From Cardiocondyla obscurior (taxonomy: Eukaryota; Arthropoda; Insecta; Hymenoptera; Formicidae), in assembly GCF_019399895.1 (NCBI RefSeq), contig NC_091865.1:8375001-8439000 (forward strand): DNA of 64,000 bases, given 5' to 3'. Numbering within the stretch: position 1 is the first letter of the stretch; every line of letters begins with the position of its first letter. The position numbers and the translations under genes are program-made. The notes below the pieces were generated by a model, which was given only the letters and a program-made list of their open reading frames with translations, was not told the origin of the DNA and did no database searches. Shown here in pieces: positions 14,077-27,000 of the stretch.

Positions 14077-14481
14077 AGTGAGCGAGCAGTGGTAAGTCGT
14101 CATTGTTCTAGAATGATGCTCAACCTCCGATTCTCGGCGCCATAATTTTCTCGAACGAATTAACGCGAGCGAGCGTCTCGCGACGTTGGAGCACCTGCCG
14201 TGGCAACTTCACGCGACATGTTTGCTCGAGGAAATGGCAACGAAAGCCGTAGCTTGTGTTTCACCGCGGCGTACACCGCAAGGTAATTATTTTTTGCGCG
14301 ATCGCCAAGAACGCGTCGACACGACGGAGACAACGTACGTATTTCGCGTCGCGCTTGAATTTTTCCACCGGTTGGAGATATCTCTGGAAATTGAAAATGT
14401 ACGGCGCTCGGTCGTCACGAGTCGCGAGTCATTCGTATAACGAACATCCATCTTGTAATGCTAGCTGTTTTTTCTCTGCAG

Positions 14482-14718
14482 GTATTTTTTCACGGTATTA
14501 TTTGTGTACGATTACTTTTAGGAGGGCCAGTAAAAATGTCGAACGATTCTCCTGACGAACAGCAGAAGAGCAGGCGATGTATTGCAGTTGCCCGTGTATT
14601 CCTAAGGATATGTTCATGCAACGACGAAAGCAGAGAGGAAGCATAGAGCCCAGGAAGCATTGGACCTAGGAGGCATCGAACCAAGGAAGCATCTGGCGAC
14701 GTAGGAGCAGTCAAGAGG
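14482..14718 (+). other. Exon-like segment right of the inverted repeat (possible non-coding RNA exon)
   Basis: Preceded by a good acceptor (TTTTTTCTCTGCAG, AG at 14480-14481) and followed by a GAGG|GTAAAT donor at 14719. It has no long open frame across both splice sites, so it is more likely untranslated or non-coding than protein-coding. The 3' third is purine-rich, with a 16-bp unit repeated four times. It lies outward of the inverted repeat, whose right arm offers a GTAAGT donor at 13798. Exon status is inferred from splice motifs only. Confidence 0.3.
14633..14696 (+). repeat. Four 16-bp tandem units, consensus near ccaAGGAAGCATcgga
   Basis: Units at 14633-14648, 14649-14664, 14665-14680 and 14681-14696 share AGGAAGCAT or AGGAGGCAT at the same register. 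The first unit is the most diverged. The period is not a multiple of three, which argues against a translated repeat. Purine-rich repeats of this kind can act as splicing enhancers, but that is speculation here. Confidence 0.7.
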
Positions 14719-14947
14719 GTAAATTTAATAATTATATAAAATTAGAAAAACCAGGTTATTTAAAACGTCGATTAAATGGATTGAATATATACTGCGTTTT
14801 ATTATTAATTTTATTCCTTTTCTTTTTTTTTCCTATTTATAAAAAGCATCTTTAAATAATTTTAATAATTATATTAATGTAAAATTTTATATGAAATTGA
14901 TTTCGTACAACAAGATTGTAATTCAAATGTATATCTTTATTTTACAG

Positions 14948-14959
14948 ATTGTCGTACCG
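14948..14959 (+). other. Candidate 12-nt micro-exon
   Basis: The sequence TTTATTTTACAG|ATTGTCGTACCG|GTGAGTCAA places a strong acceptor and a strong donor 12 bases apart, about 230 bases after the exon-like segment at 14482-14718. A second place in the window (20980-21019) shows the same layout and a similar junction, CGACCG|GTGAGTC. It could equally be a pair of chance motifs. Confidence 0.25.
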
Positions 14960-17900
14960 GTGAGTCAAATTACTTTTTATTTTCGGTAATAGAACGCGAA
15001 ATGTGAACAACGATTATAAGTACGAGTCTAACCATGCCTGTCTGCCGTCGTACACGTTGTATGGATTGAATAAACGCGCAAGAGAAGCACGTGTGCGAGG
15101 TAGCGCTGCGAGGCTTGTTCGTTTTGCCAGGTAATCTCAGGGCGAGGCGCGCGGCCTTCGCGACCGGCCGGCATCGCAGGTGGTGAACCCGCGCGAAATT
15201 GAAATTGATTCCGCATCGGTAATAAGCGGCTCCCTGCAGTCATGGGGTTCCACACACAGTTGCTACGAACAGCCCCCGAGGTCGCCGGCGAGATCGGCCC
15301 ACACGTACGCCACAACCGCGCGCAAACGATATGTGCAACTCTATGCAGGTGCAGTCGGTTAACGAGCCGATCGATGCTCTTCTCTCCTCCCGTTACCTTT
15401 AGCGACGTTATGGGTACGTTACTTCTCTCAACGATTTTCGGACTCGCACATCGAAATTGTACATCCATGCAGCCAAATAGATTCTATCTCGCGGAACGTA
15501 GATCACGAATTATTTGCGTAGAGAAACAGAAAAAGATTTTTTCCTTTCAGAGACAATTTTCACACCTGTTGCATATCTTCACACACGGGCGGTTATGTTT
15601 TCTGAAATAAATAACAAAAATAAATAGCGCGCTTTCCAATAGACATTGCAATAAAGATCTTTATTCGGATGGGAAAGTAATTAAGTTAAAATGAAATTAT
15701 TTATATCACGACTCTCTTACTCTCTTTTTCTGTTCCAAATAATACGAGTGTTAGCTTATAAATCATTAATTCTCATGTGCTAAAATTTTTACACGTTTTA
15801 AAAATTTATTGATTGTGTCGCGCTAAATAATGTCTGCTTCCTTTGAGTTTTCCTCAGTTTATCGAATCACGAATATACAAAACCTTTTATAAAATCTTCT
15901 TTGTGTCTACCTTTGCGTATATCGTTCACATCCGCGCATAGAAGCGCACACATAAAAGAGAAAATCACAAAGATAGAAGGAAAGGGCGGGAGGGACCGTC
16001 TCGCGATTGCGTTCACGTAGCCGGATGTATTTCTCGTCGTAAACAGAGAGAGGGTAGGATCGCTGGTGATCGTCTTCTCGGCGAAGAGAGAATTTATCCT
16101 TCGTCGATTTACAATGCTTTATGGTGTCGGTCTCGCTGCCTCAACAAATAATTGCCAATTAAACGTCCCGCGCATCGATCCTCCTTGTTGCCAATTGCGA
16201 GAGAATAGTGGATATCCTTCTATCAAGATACCGCCAATTTCAATCTTTTTTTTTGTCAGCCACTGGTACATCCCATCCATGGATATCCTTTTCACAAGAA
16301 ATTCGATTATGCATAGCTCTCGAACATATTATTATAAAGTTAAGATTTTTACTTTTTTTCTTCATTATATTCATTATATGTTTTTGGGTATTAAATAGAA
16401 CAGACCTTTAATTTATTTCGAGTATAATAAAATTAATTTTTAACGTAAGAAAGCAGGATTAAGAAACTATTGATTTATAATTTTAAATAATAATTAATAT
16501 CGCGAATTTTTATGATTTTGTTTTTGCGTGTGTATCGAATTGTTAAAAAATATAAGAATTGATCGACGTATAGCTAACTTAAAAAAAAATTTTGAATAGT
16601 TTCCCTATCTCGCCACCAGTACTTATAATTCTTTTCCTTTTCTTTTTCGGCTCGCTCAACGAAAACGCCCCCGTTTCATTGTTTAGCGAATCGTACGACC
16701 GGAATACAATACTCGGTCACTACCTAACATGAATAAATGTATTTACGATTTGACGTAGGTGTGCCCGCATGCTCCTACAAAAAATTCGAAACGAATTTGC
16801 GGTCGTGGATTCCGTGGTCGGCACGGGAAAAGAAAGGTGACGTCAACCCGTTCTCAGGAGAAGAGAGGTCTCCGCGGGTGGAGAACGAGTTTCCCTCGGT
16901 CCAGTAAAAAGTTCTATATCAACTGTCCGATCTCTTTGATCTGACGAAATTGACTTTAATCGCTCGACATTTGGTTCGTGGTACATTGTTATCTTGAGGT
17001 CCACTAAAAAGGCACTTAATCGATTTTTCATTGTTTTGCTACCTGTTTCTTTTTCAAAACTTTATCCATTTTAGATTTCTCTATATATTCTGCAAAGCAT
17101 TCTGTCATATTGATGAAGATTGGAACGATGCTTTTCACTCGCGTTAACAATTTTTCTTCTCTCGTAAAGCGAAACCGAATAATTTACTTATATATGCTTC
17201 GATCGAATATTAATACGCCGATTACAGTTTCTCGTACAATGGCTATAAATAAATGTGTCGACCTGGTCAATACCATTCTGTCGCGAATCAGAATTGTCTT
17301 CTGAGTTGAATTTTTAAATGTATAAGAATTAACGATTTTATGTCAGTAATAATGAAAATTTATTTCGGTAATTAATTTGCAGACATACTAAACTCACTTT
17401 TCCTATATAATATTTGGTTCCATGTTTTGTGAATAATTTAACGTTTCGAAAGAGAGAGAGAAATTTGAGATTCCATCTCGGTATTATATATATAAACATA
17501 GTATATCTTGGATTAATAAATAGAGGAACGTATTTCATTTTTCGGGAAGAATGCGCGAAGTTGCGTTGCGGCTGACAACGTGTATGCCGTAGCTCTTTCT
17601 CTTCGTTCTTTCACGGTGTGTCGAGAAAAGAGAAGGATACTCCGAAAGTTTATAGCCGCGGAAAGGAAGTGAAGGAGATATATACGCGCCACACTGTAAA
17701 CGCGCGGGGACGTTGCGACGTTGTAGATACGTGCATATATACACATGCAGAAAGGGTGCGTACACGCATTCACCAGGTAGATTGGCGAATAAATATAATA
17801 CTTGGTGTAGGCGGCTATTGTTCGCACGCATAAAGTTGAAACGCGCGAGAAACCGACCGTAAATCGAAGATTTCGAAGTTAATGGTCAACCGAGACGCGC

Positions 17901-20474
17901 AAACTCTTTTCATCCGTGGGAAGATCCATGATGGTGTTAGAGCACAGTTCTCGGGTATTGTTGTTCACTCTATTACAATTGTCACTGCAATCTTTTTTTT
18001 TTTTATTTATTTATTTCTCTTGTCCAAAACAGCATTCGTCTTATTAGACTTTATTTTAGTATTTTATTTTACACAGTCATAACGAATAATAACAGGCGAG
18101 TACTAGAATAATATACACGTCAATAAATATATTGAAAAAAAAATTAATTTGGGCTGTTGGAACTTAAAAAAATTTTTATTTAAAAATATTGTGCAAGGCA
18201 GTCGTATTTTCGCAAAATGATGTATAAAAACGGTCGTAATAATTCGTAACGGTCTACCGATTTTGCCATTGCAACCCTCGATAATCTGTCTGTCGATGAA
18301 GAGCAACGGCGGATGAAAGAAACGCGGAGAGGCAGCTCTTTTAGAGCTAACGACCGATGGCTCTACATTATTTATACCTCGCCGGCAATCCAACTCGAGT
18401 TGCCACTACGAATCGGGAAAACGAAACGATTGTTTTATTACTCGTCGTACTACGTCGGAATGACTCTTCCACGACGGATAGAATTGCAGTTTATTGGTCG
18501 TCGGGATATACTATTTACGAACGCATTTTCTTGTCCTGTACATATGGCCCGACGTCAATGAGCCTCTTGTAATGTAAATGTACGTCAATAATGCCTGTAA
18601 GTTATGGTGTAGATAATTATAAATGATAGAAACCGGATCTGGCCATATAAATCATTTTTAAGGATTTTTTTTCACGCGTATATGTTGCAAAACATATTGC
18701 AAAATAATCATGAAGTTAGCAAAAGTTAATAAGTCATAAAAGAAATGAGAAAAATTTTTTTATTGCATATGTAAAAAAAAAAATTACCTTTAATATTATA
18801 CATTTATCAATTCACATTTGTAAAACTGATAATTTGAAGAATTGATGACGTTTCCATTGACAAATGATTAAGATTTAATTAATTAATTTGCAATTTTGAT
18901 ATTATTTTATTTGAGAGATCGCTTTTAAAATACGCAAAATATCGACGTCACTTTTAATGTTGACCTAAATTCCGCATATGTATAATTGACATATCACATC
19001 CGGGTGATGAGCTTGGATTTTCAAATAGACGGTGCAAACGACACGAAGAAAAACTATATTACGTCTCACTTCTCCCAATCATTCAATTATTAATTAGCCG
19101 AAATTTCTAGACTTTCTATCGCAGGTGCATTTACCATTCGTGAATGTCAGTCTACGTTAATCAAATTAAGCTCGCTGAATATATTATTAAATGTGGACGC
19201 CATGCACATAGACTGTAGCCGAATTTACTACGGTTTACGTATGAAATTCACACGAAGGTATTTCCGGATAAGGTAAAATAATATTTGATTACGGCTGGCG
19301 ACCCGGTTTATACTGTTTCATAACACATAAAGCGAGCATGTAATTCCACATTTATCCACAAGCATACGATTAAAAAATTAAAAACAAAACTCGTTTAAAA
19401 GTGTTTCTTTCGAAACGTTAGTATTAATTCAATTGCAAAACAATATTGCGTTAATTGAAGAAATAAAAAAGTACTTCATTGTCAATTGCGTCTAAGTAAT
19501 GAAAGAACGTAAACGTTACATGGGAAAAGAGAAAAAGGAAAAGAAAGGTAAGGAGGAGGAAGAGGACATTAAGTCGTATTTTCGCCTGGCGAGATTTCGC
19601 GTGGGCGAGCGTTAGCAATTACGATGCGAGGAGCAGCCGATGAGCAAAGTCGCCACCGCCGCTTTTAACGAGGGGGGAGAGGAGAATCTTTCGAACCGAG
19701 TACTCTTTAGCGTTGCCGATCGTAGTGTCTCGCGAATTTTAAGGGACACCTTTGTAGGAGACGACAGCCGCCGTCTCTCCTCACAGTTTTCCCGGTCGTT
19801 CTTGCCCAAAAAGAAGGCGTAAAGAGAGAGGGGGCGTGGGACAGCGGGAAGGCAAGAGGAAGGAGTCATCCTCGGAGCAGCAACCTGCGGACTGGCCTTT
19901 TTATCGCGCCGACCGGAGCCGGCTTTACGAGAAGTCCCATAACGGAAATTTACGGTTCTCCCTTGCCCTCCTCTCCTTCTTCGTCGGCCTGCGGGGCCTC
20001 TTCTTTTTCGCGTTTTGCGTCTTTTCTTTTCTCTATCTTTCTTCATCTCTTCTGAAGATCTTGTGAACTTAGCCGATCTCTTTCGCATTTCTCTTTCTTA
20101 ACTATGACATTAAAAAAAAAGATATCTCTAATAGGGTGACGATCGCCGAAACTCTTTGGAGTCGAAAAGAATTAATACTGGCTAATTAAGCCCACCGATT
20201 TGGTTGATCACCTTGTGTGGCCTCGCGAGACGCGACGAATGATAATCGAGACGACTTTAAAGATGTAATCGAATCTCAAAGGACCGGGGAAAATTGATCT
20301 ATGTTCAATCATGCGGTAGTAACGGTCGATTAACGATAACGAAATTATTCTGACGCCCACGTTGTATATATATCAGCCTAAGATCTATTAAAAAAAATTT
20401 TTTTTTTTTTATGAAATTTTATAACAATTTTAATTTAATGTCTCTACAATTAAAAACTTTTTTGTTTGTTACAG
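14960..20474. other. Non-coding or intronic DNA
   Basis: Apart from possible intron sequence between the exon-like segments at 14.5-15.0 and 20.5 kb, I see no gene. CpG-rich islets lie at 15.0-15.5 and 19.6-20.1 kb. Confidence 0.6.
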
Positions 20475-20790
20475 GATAATAGCTGAAGAAGATATTAAAG
20501 TGTTTCCGTCGTCGATATAAATAATGAAACGAACCCCAGCCGGTTCGTCGGGCGTTCTCGCGAATACGTTAAGTAATCGGGCGTATGATTTGTTACGCGA
20601 ATTTTATAAACGGGAGTACTGTACATTATTGCGCCGAAAACTGTGTTAATTTATAGTGCTTATAATTGTAGCTTCACCCGGTCGCGGATTTCGCGAGTGT
20701 CCAGTGCGCGGAAAGATGACTCGACACGTCCCAACTGAGAGGAGGAGGAGGCTCAGGAAAGAGCATCAGGCATCAGCGGAGCAACTTTTA
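20475..20790 (+). other. Exon-like segment, plus strand
   Basis: Starts after TTTGTTTGTTACAG (AG near 20474) and ends at a TTTTAA|GTAAGAA donor near 20790. There is no continuous long frame. A short frame with ATG at 20716 covers the last quarter and continues past the donor to a stop. The end carries a purine-rich block (CTGAGAGGAGGAGGAGGCTC, then GCATCAGGCA) that closely resembles the end of the minus-strand segment near 12440-12490. The next acceptor lies about 190 bases on. Confidence 0.3.
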
Positions 20791-20979
20791 AGTAAGAAAT
20801 AATTTTTTATAACTAAAATTACTAGCTTTGTTTTATTATCAGAAAACTTTATTTATTTTATTTTATCTTATTTTATTTTTTTTAATTATAAAATCTATTC
20901 GAGAGACGTATTTAATTTTTAGATGGCAGATATTTTCAGCATTTCTACAACTAATTTTTTTTTTATTTTATGTTACAGT

Positions 20980-21019
20980 CACCTGCTGCGTCGTCAACTC
21001 CGCTGTTGCGCATCGACCG
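20980..21019 (+). other. Candidate 40-nt exon, plus strand
   Basis: Bounded by TTTTATGTTACAG and CGACCG|GTGAGTCG, both close to the consensus. It follows the segment at 20475-20790 with an interval of about 190 bases, a normal short-intron length in insects. With the upstream segment it could form part of a spliced plus-strand transcript that continues beyond 21 kb. No coding identity was recognised. Confidence 0.3.
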
Positions 21020-24000
21020 GTGAGTCGCATGAATTTTTTATAATACGTTTTGACGTTAGGATTACAGTTAGGGTCACGATTAAATTAAAATTATAATAAA
21101 GTAATATAATAATATACTACATATTTATTGTATAATAATAACTAATATAAAATAACCTAACAAATAAATAATAAAAAAATTCGCGTAATTCGTAACACTA
21201 TATTTAATAACAAGTATATTAATTAACGCGGGACTACAAATGCGGGCGTATATATCTACTGAGGTAATAGTCTCGTTAGGATTGGTTACTTCGTACGAAA
21301 CTAGGCAACTGTAGGGAGGGTGATTAAAGCTTACTTTAGCAAATAAGTATCTCCACGTTGAAGAGTGCCGATTGCTCGGACAGTCACGATGAACCGACAG
21401 TCACCTGCGGCAGCACCACGCGGTGCATACGAGGAAAGGTGCATACGATACTCCGAGATCAGTATCTTTCGTGCCCTTCTCCATCCGTCCGTCCGTCGGC
21501 CGGTAGACGTACGTCAGTGCGCGTTTTCGCGTGTCACCCGGTTGATATATTTCCGACTAATAACTGTGAGGGATAATTACGATCCCGTCGGCTAACAATT
21601 TTGCTCGCATTCGGGATCGATGCCGCGCCGGCTGATAGCTCTCCCCGGTACCGTCGTAATTCTCCATCGGCTCGATCGCATCCGATCGCGCCCATTATGT
21701 CGGATAAATGTCTTGCACGTTGGCCGACGATCGCGCGAATCGCGAAACGATGTTAAGGAGTGTATATCCGTCGACGTGCGCGTTCTCCAAGACGTCCTGC
21801 CGGCTTTCCCCTGATAGGAAGGAAGTACGTGAAGTTGAGAGCTGTTTTCTCCGCGTGCTGCTACAGCTGCGATTCGGTAAAAAGTCATTACGAAAAGTAA
21901 CGATTGTGCGTTAACATTAATTCCACCAAGACGGTGCCGAGCGGTAGATACTTTAATCAGCTATAATAACCGCCGTGAAATATGATATCAGGTTTAATAG
22001 CAATCGTGTCAAATGTTACTTACTTCGTTATCGTCAGGTATAATTTCTATACGAAAAATATATCGATATTGCTACATATAATATACGTTAATACATATAT
22101 TAATTTTATCAGAAACGAGTATCAATTATTTATTACTCCCGCGTGACGATTTAGCACATTAAGTCACGTGTGTCTTCGATAAAATAAAAACGTTATTATT
22201 ATTATTTTTTTTTTTTGTGATGTTTCTGTTTTAAATTTAGACGACAATTTATTATCTCGATAACGTAAGAGTAGATATTAAAAAAAAAAAAAAAACCGCA
22301 ACAATCTCAACTAAAGTACTAATTTCTGTATTAAACCGAACAAATTGTTATAAGACCTTCAACCAGTTCCAATCAGATAGAACAGTTTTACATTCTAGAC
22401 TGCAACATCCGCCCGTTTAATTGCGTCCCTCTATTCCCGAGGAATTATAACGCGTAGACCGCTCGAACGAAGATGAGGAATAATTAATGCCCGATACAGT
22501 ATAATTACCGGTACTAATCCCGAGCATTTTAATCTTAGGCGTGGGTTGAAAAACCGTGCTAATTGACCGGCGCGCGCGTGTTAATAACTGAGTGTCGCGC
22601 CATATTAAGCGGATTATTCGCTATGAATAAGCGCATTATCGCACCGCGAGCTTCGCGCGATCTTCGGAACTTTCCTCTCAGGTATTCCTTCGACTCTCGC
22701 ATTCGCCTTCCTGACTTTAAATGACGGTAAGCGTAAACGCAACAAAAGTAACACAAAAACACGACGACGAAGGTGGATTATCCACTGTCGCGATTCGTTA
22801 TACCTCGACATTTTTACAAGTGCCCGATGATTCTATATCGAACTCGATGTTCCGTAATGCCGCTGATTATGAGAAACTATTAAAGAGGAAGCGAAGAGAA
22901 AGATACTATTATGCAAATATTAAAAAAATGAAATTAATTAATATTTCTATTAAATTTTTTTTTTTTTACTATAATATTAACTAAATTTCGTATATAACAA
23001 TATATTGATATATTATTGGAGTCTGAAAAACGTAGTACATCATTGTAGAAAATTTAAAGATACACTTATAGATAAGCCGTATTTGTAAAATTTAGAAGAC
23101 AGTCCAGTTGTATATTCAATAGAGCCGTTTAAAACGAGATTAGAACAGCGTTAATAAAGATATGCTCGAAATATAGCCAATCTGAGGTAGGAAATGAGAT
23201 TGCAAGAAATTTCTCGCGGAGAGATTGCTCGAAATGATTTCGTCCGATAGGTAACAGGCTTGCAAGAAAACATGGGTATAAGTCGACTACCACGCTCGTA
23301 GTCGCATTCGTCGCGCGTGGTATCCAAAGTTATCGAAAAAAGAAAAAAAGAAAAAAAAAGGAAACACTCGGCTCCTCTTTACAATTAATATTTTTCACGC
23401 ACGGGAACTCGTTTCTCGCTTCACGGCTAGTTCATTTTCTCGGCGCGAACATTTTGTAACCACGACTCGTCCCGTAGCCCGGAGACTTCATATCCGAGGC
23501 TGATCGCGTTCGCGTGGCGTGACGTGCCGTGCCGTGCCGTGCGAAATTAGCCGGGTAATAGAGATAGAGCTCGTACGTACGTACGTACGCACACGCATAC
23601 AGAGATATATCTAGGAGGGCATAAGTACCACAGATTCGATCCTATCGCCACCGCCTACGCGTAAACTGCTCTGGCGTCCTTGCATCGTCATACCGCGTGG
23701 AGATAGTTTTCTTTCGTTTTTCTTTTCTTTTTTTTTTTTTTTTAGAATGTCACGCGGTGGCACGTATTTCTTCTCGCGACGCATGTAGCACCTGCCGATA
23801 GGATCGTTTATTTAACAGACGCGGTAAATTTGGCCTCGCGATGGCTATTAATCGATTACGATATCGTGGTGCGCAATCTTCCTCGATGTGTCATTTTGCA
23901 GAATTGCCGTGTCACCTGGCGACACATGAAATGACATAATTTACTATCTGCGAGTAAACAGTTTATTTAAGGATAAGCGCGAGTTAACATAATTAAAAAG

Positions 24001-27000
24001 TACGTACCTTTAATCATGTTAACTTGATGTCTAATTTAAATACTAAGACAATATGTCATACTTTTCGACATTTTTAAGGAAGATAGTAAAAAAAAAAAAA
24101 ATTAGATATAGTACAGAAGCAAAGGGTTCAGATTAAAAATTTTAATATCAAGTAAATTGATTACACAGGCGATTAAACGTCGCTAAAATTAGCTAAATAA
24201 AGTTGTTGCTTTAAGACACAGATTAAATCGCACAATATAGATGTCATTATTGATCGACGTTTAGTTATCAAACAGTTCAAAGTCTTCGATATGCCGCGGA
24301 GTTTCTCCGCGCAGCGCCCCAAGGATCTAATAAATAGAGAAGTACTCAGCATGCGTGCAAAAGACCGGATGCCTCGAGGTCGTCATTGCAAGAAAAGTTA
24401 CGCACACGCGTTTGTGCGCTTTCCTCTGCGTTCTCGCGCGTGTTTCTTTTTCACCAGCTCCCGCAAATGCGCCACATCTTTCTCCCGTATCCTCTTTCAC
24501 GCTCGAACTTGTCTATTGTTGGTTTCCGGTCTCCAGGTTCTCTCGTAAACTAGTTTTTGTCGCGATCTCTAATGCCACGTTAGCGAACAAACGCGCGTTC
24601 GATTCCGACGGTTCGTATCGACCGCATAATAACCATGAACGGCTCACGTATTTCTTAATTCGCAGTCTACCTTGTTTTCGTTTTATGAAAGTATTCACAA
24701 TAATGCAAAATAGCGCCTTTAACAACACGAGTAGCACTTAGGTCGAAACAATTTAAAGAATTTAAGAATCGCAATCGGGAGTAGTCACGATCAGAAAGTA
24801 TCAATATCGCTGTGCATATTGCTATGCATGGAAGAGAAATAGAAAACATAAATAAGCGCTGTTATCGAATCAATAAACTTATCACAGAACACATCCGTGC
24901 ATATTTATTTCCAGAAATATAGAAAAAAAAATCTATACGTTAGTTAAATTATGTAAAAATACATTATGATGTTAGGCACAACGTGTGATATGTTCCGATA
25001 TGTTTCCTTTGCTCTAAAAATTTCACAATTTGCACTTTTTTTCAAAGTGTCGCGCGTATTAAGCAACTACTTGGCAATGGTTGGTGTCTTCGGCAAAGTT
25101 CGTCGCACCGTGTCTCATCGTCCGCCTTGCGGCTATAATTTACGAGCGCATCGCGCTCGTTAATCTTCGCGCTCGCGCGAACCGCGTGAATCTGCGGATT
25201 TGCGCCGCGGCTTAACGTTCATTACTAGAAATTAAATGTTACCGCTGGAAGCGCCGATAATTGTAACGGTTCGACGCCTGTATATGTTTCAATTAGCACG
25301 GTGCCGCGAACGCACTCATGAATCAAAGCACTCGAGCCACTCGGCGGATGCTGCGTACCCATCATCAATGACGATTATGCGTTTCCGTTGCTTATGCACA
25401 AGGATATCGATTCTTAATCGATTGATTATTACGACATTAAATACCGAATATAATTTTTGCGGGAAGCTTTATTCTTTCCAGAATTTTTCTTAACAAATTA
25501 TAAAAAAAAGTTATATTTTCAATGGTACTATATTCAATTAAGGTATCCCGTGCAAAAACTCGCACCGTCCGCTGTCGGTATAAAAAATCTGCACAGATAA
25601 TTCTGAATAGACGCAACTCAATAAAATTATTTCCGGTCTTAATAACGTTCGGTGTGAGTGAGTAGGTTGCAACGATAGTTATTATTACCAAGTGTAACGA
25701 TCGAATGACGGTGCCGATTCGCGACAACGACGACAACTCATTTCAGTCCGCGTGGTATCTCGGCGAGCGATCGATATTTTTCTGCGAGAGAGTCAAGTCG
25801 TTTCACCGCGCGGAAAAAATAAGAGATATAGGAAGCGGGACATTGGGGCGGCGAACGAACGGAGATACTGGAGATGAGAACGAACAGCGAACATATAGAT
25901 CAGCAAACGGATGGCGAAGAACTCCCTCAGAAGCGAGGCGGGGGGACGCGAGAGTAAAGGAGGCTGGTAAAAAAAAAAAAAAAAAATGGGACCGGTCCGA
26001 GAACCGTAGGACGCTGAGGTGACGTGGGTGGAGCGGGAAGTCGTGATGAGTACGATCGCGACCAGTTCACGTAGAATTAACGAAGTAGGAGAAGGAAAAA
26101 GAGACTGGGAAAGAAAGTATTATAAAAAAAAAAAAAAGATTAGTGGGAGTCGGCGGAGAAAACCGATCGGCGATGCGGCACTTATAATTTCTAATATCGC
26201 GCGAGCTCTTTTTGCCCGCGTCTCGGAGCTGTTTTCCAGCCAGCGTCCGCAATAATTTATGTTCGCGTTGGCGATCGCGCGCGTGTATGCGTTGAAAAAG
26301 CGAGAAAATGAACACGGAAATCGCGTCACATAGTGCCATGTTACATCGCGGCGTGGCTTTTCGCGGAAAGGAATGGCAGTGCTATAACACGTCGCAATAA
26401 CAACGAGAAAAAAATCTGTAAGTCATCAAAAAGCCGCTACCGATTCGTTATTTTTTCAATTTTTTTTCGTAACTTGATTACACACATTAAAAACGTGCTT
26501 TATTATGTACCATTCGAATTTAGTAAATAATTATTATAACATACATGTCAGTTCTAATCTGCATTTGATAAATAGAAAAAATTAATAGTTTTTTAAAGTC
26601 TTAACAAAAAAAAAGTTTTATTTAGATATTAATAACTCATAAAAAGTATGAATTTTTGTAAAAATAAGATTGTTTAACAGCGATACTTTGTACAGTAGAA
26701 CTATAACGAAATAGAATGGACGAATGAAGCACGATTTGCCTCGCTGGCACTTTTTCAAGGCTGGTATCTTGTAGAGTATCATAGCATCATCACGTTCTCG
26801 CACAAAGATAACGAGATGGTAAGAGTTACCTCTAGAAGATATGAAAGCTGCAAAAATAAAAAACTTGCATATACCAGCAAATTCTTCTATTTCATTAATT
26901 TTAAATTAAAAACCGCGTCGTATGATACTAGATATAATCTTCACAACAATACACACACGTGTACGTGTATCATTTTTCAATAATATCTTATTACCGAAAG

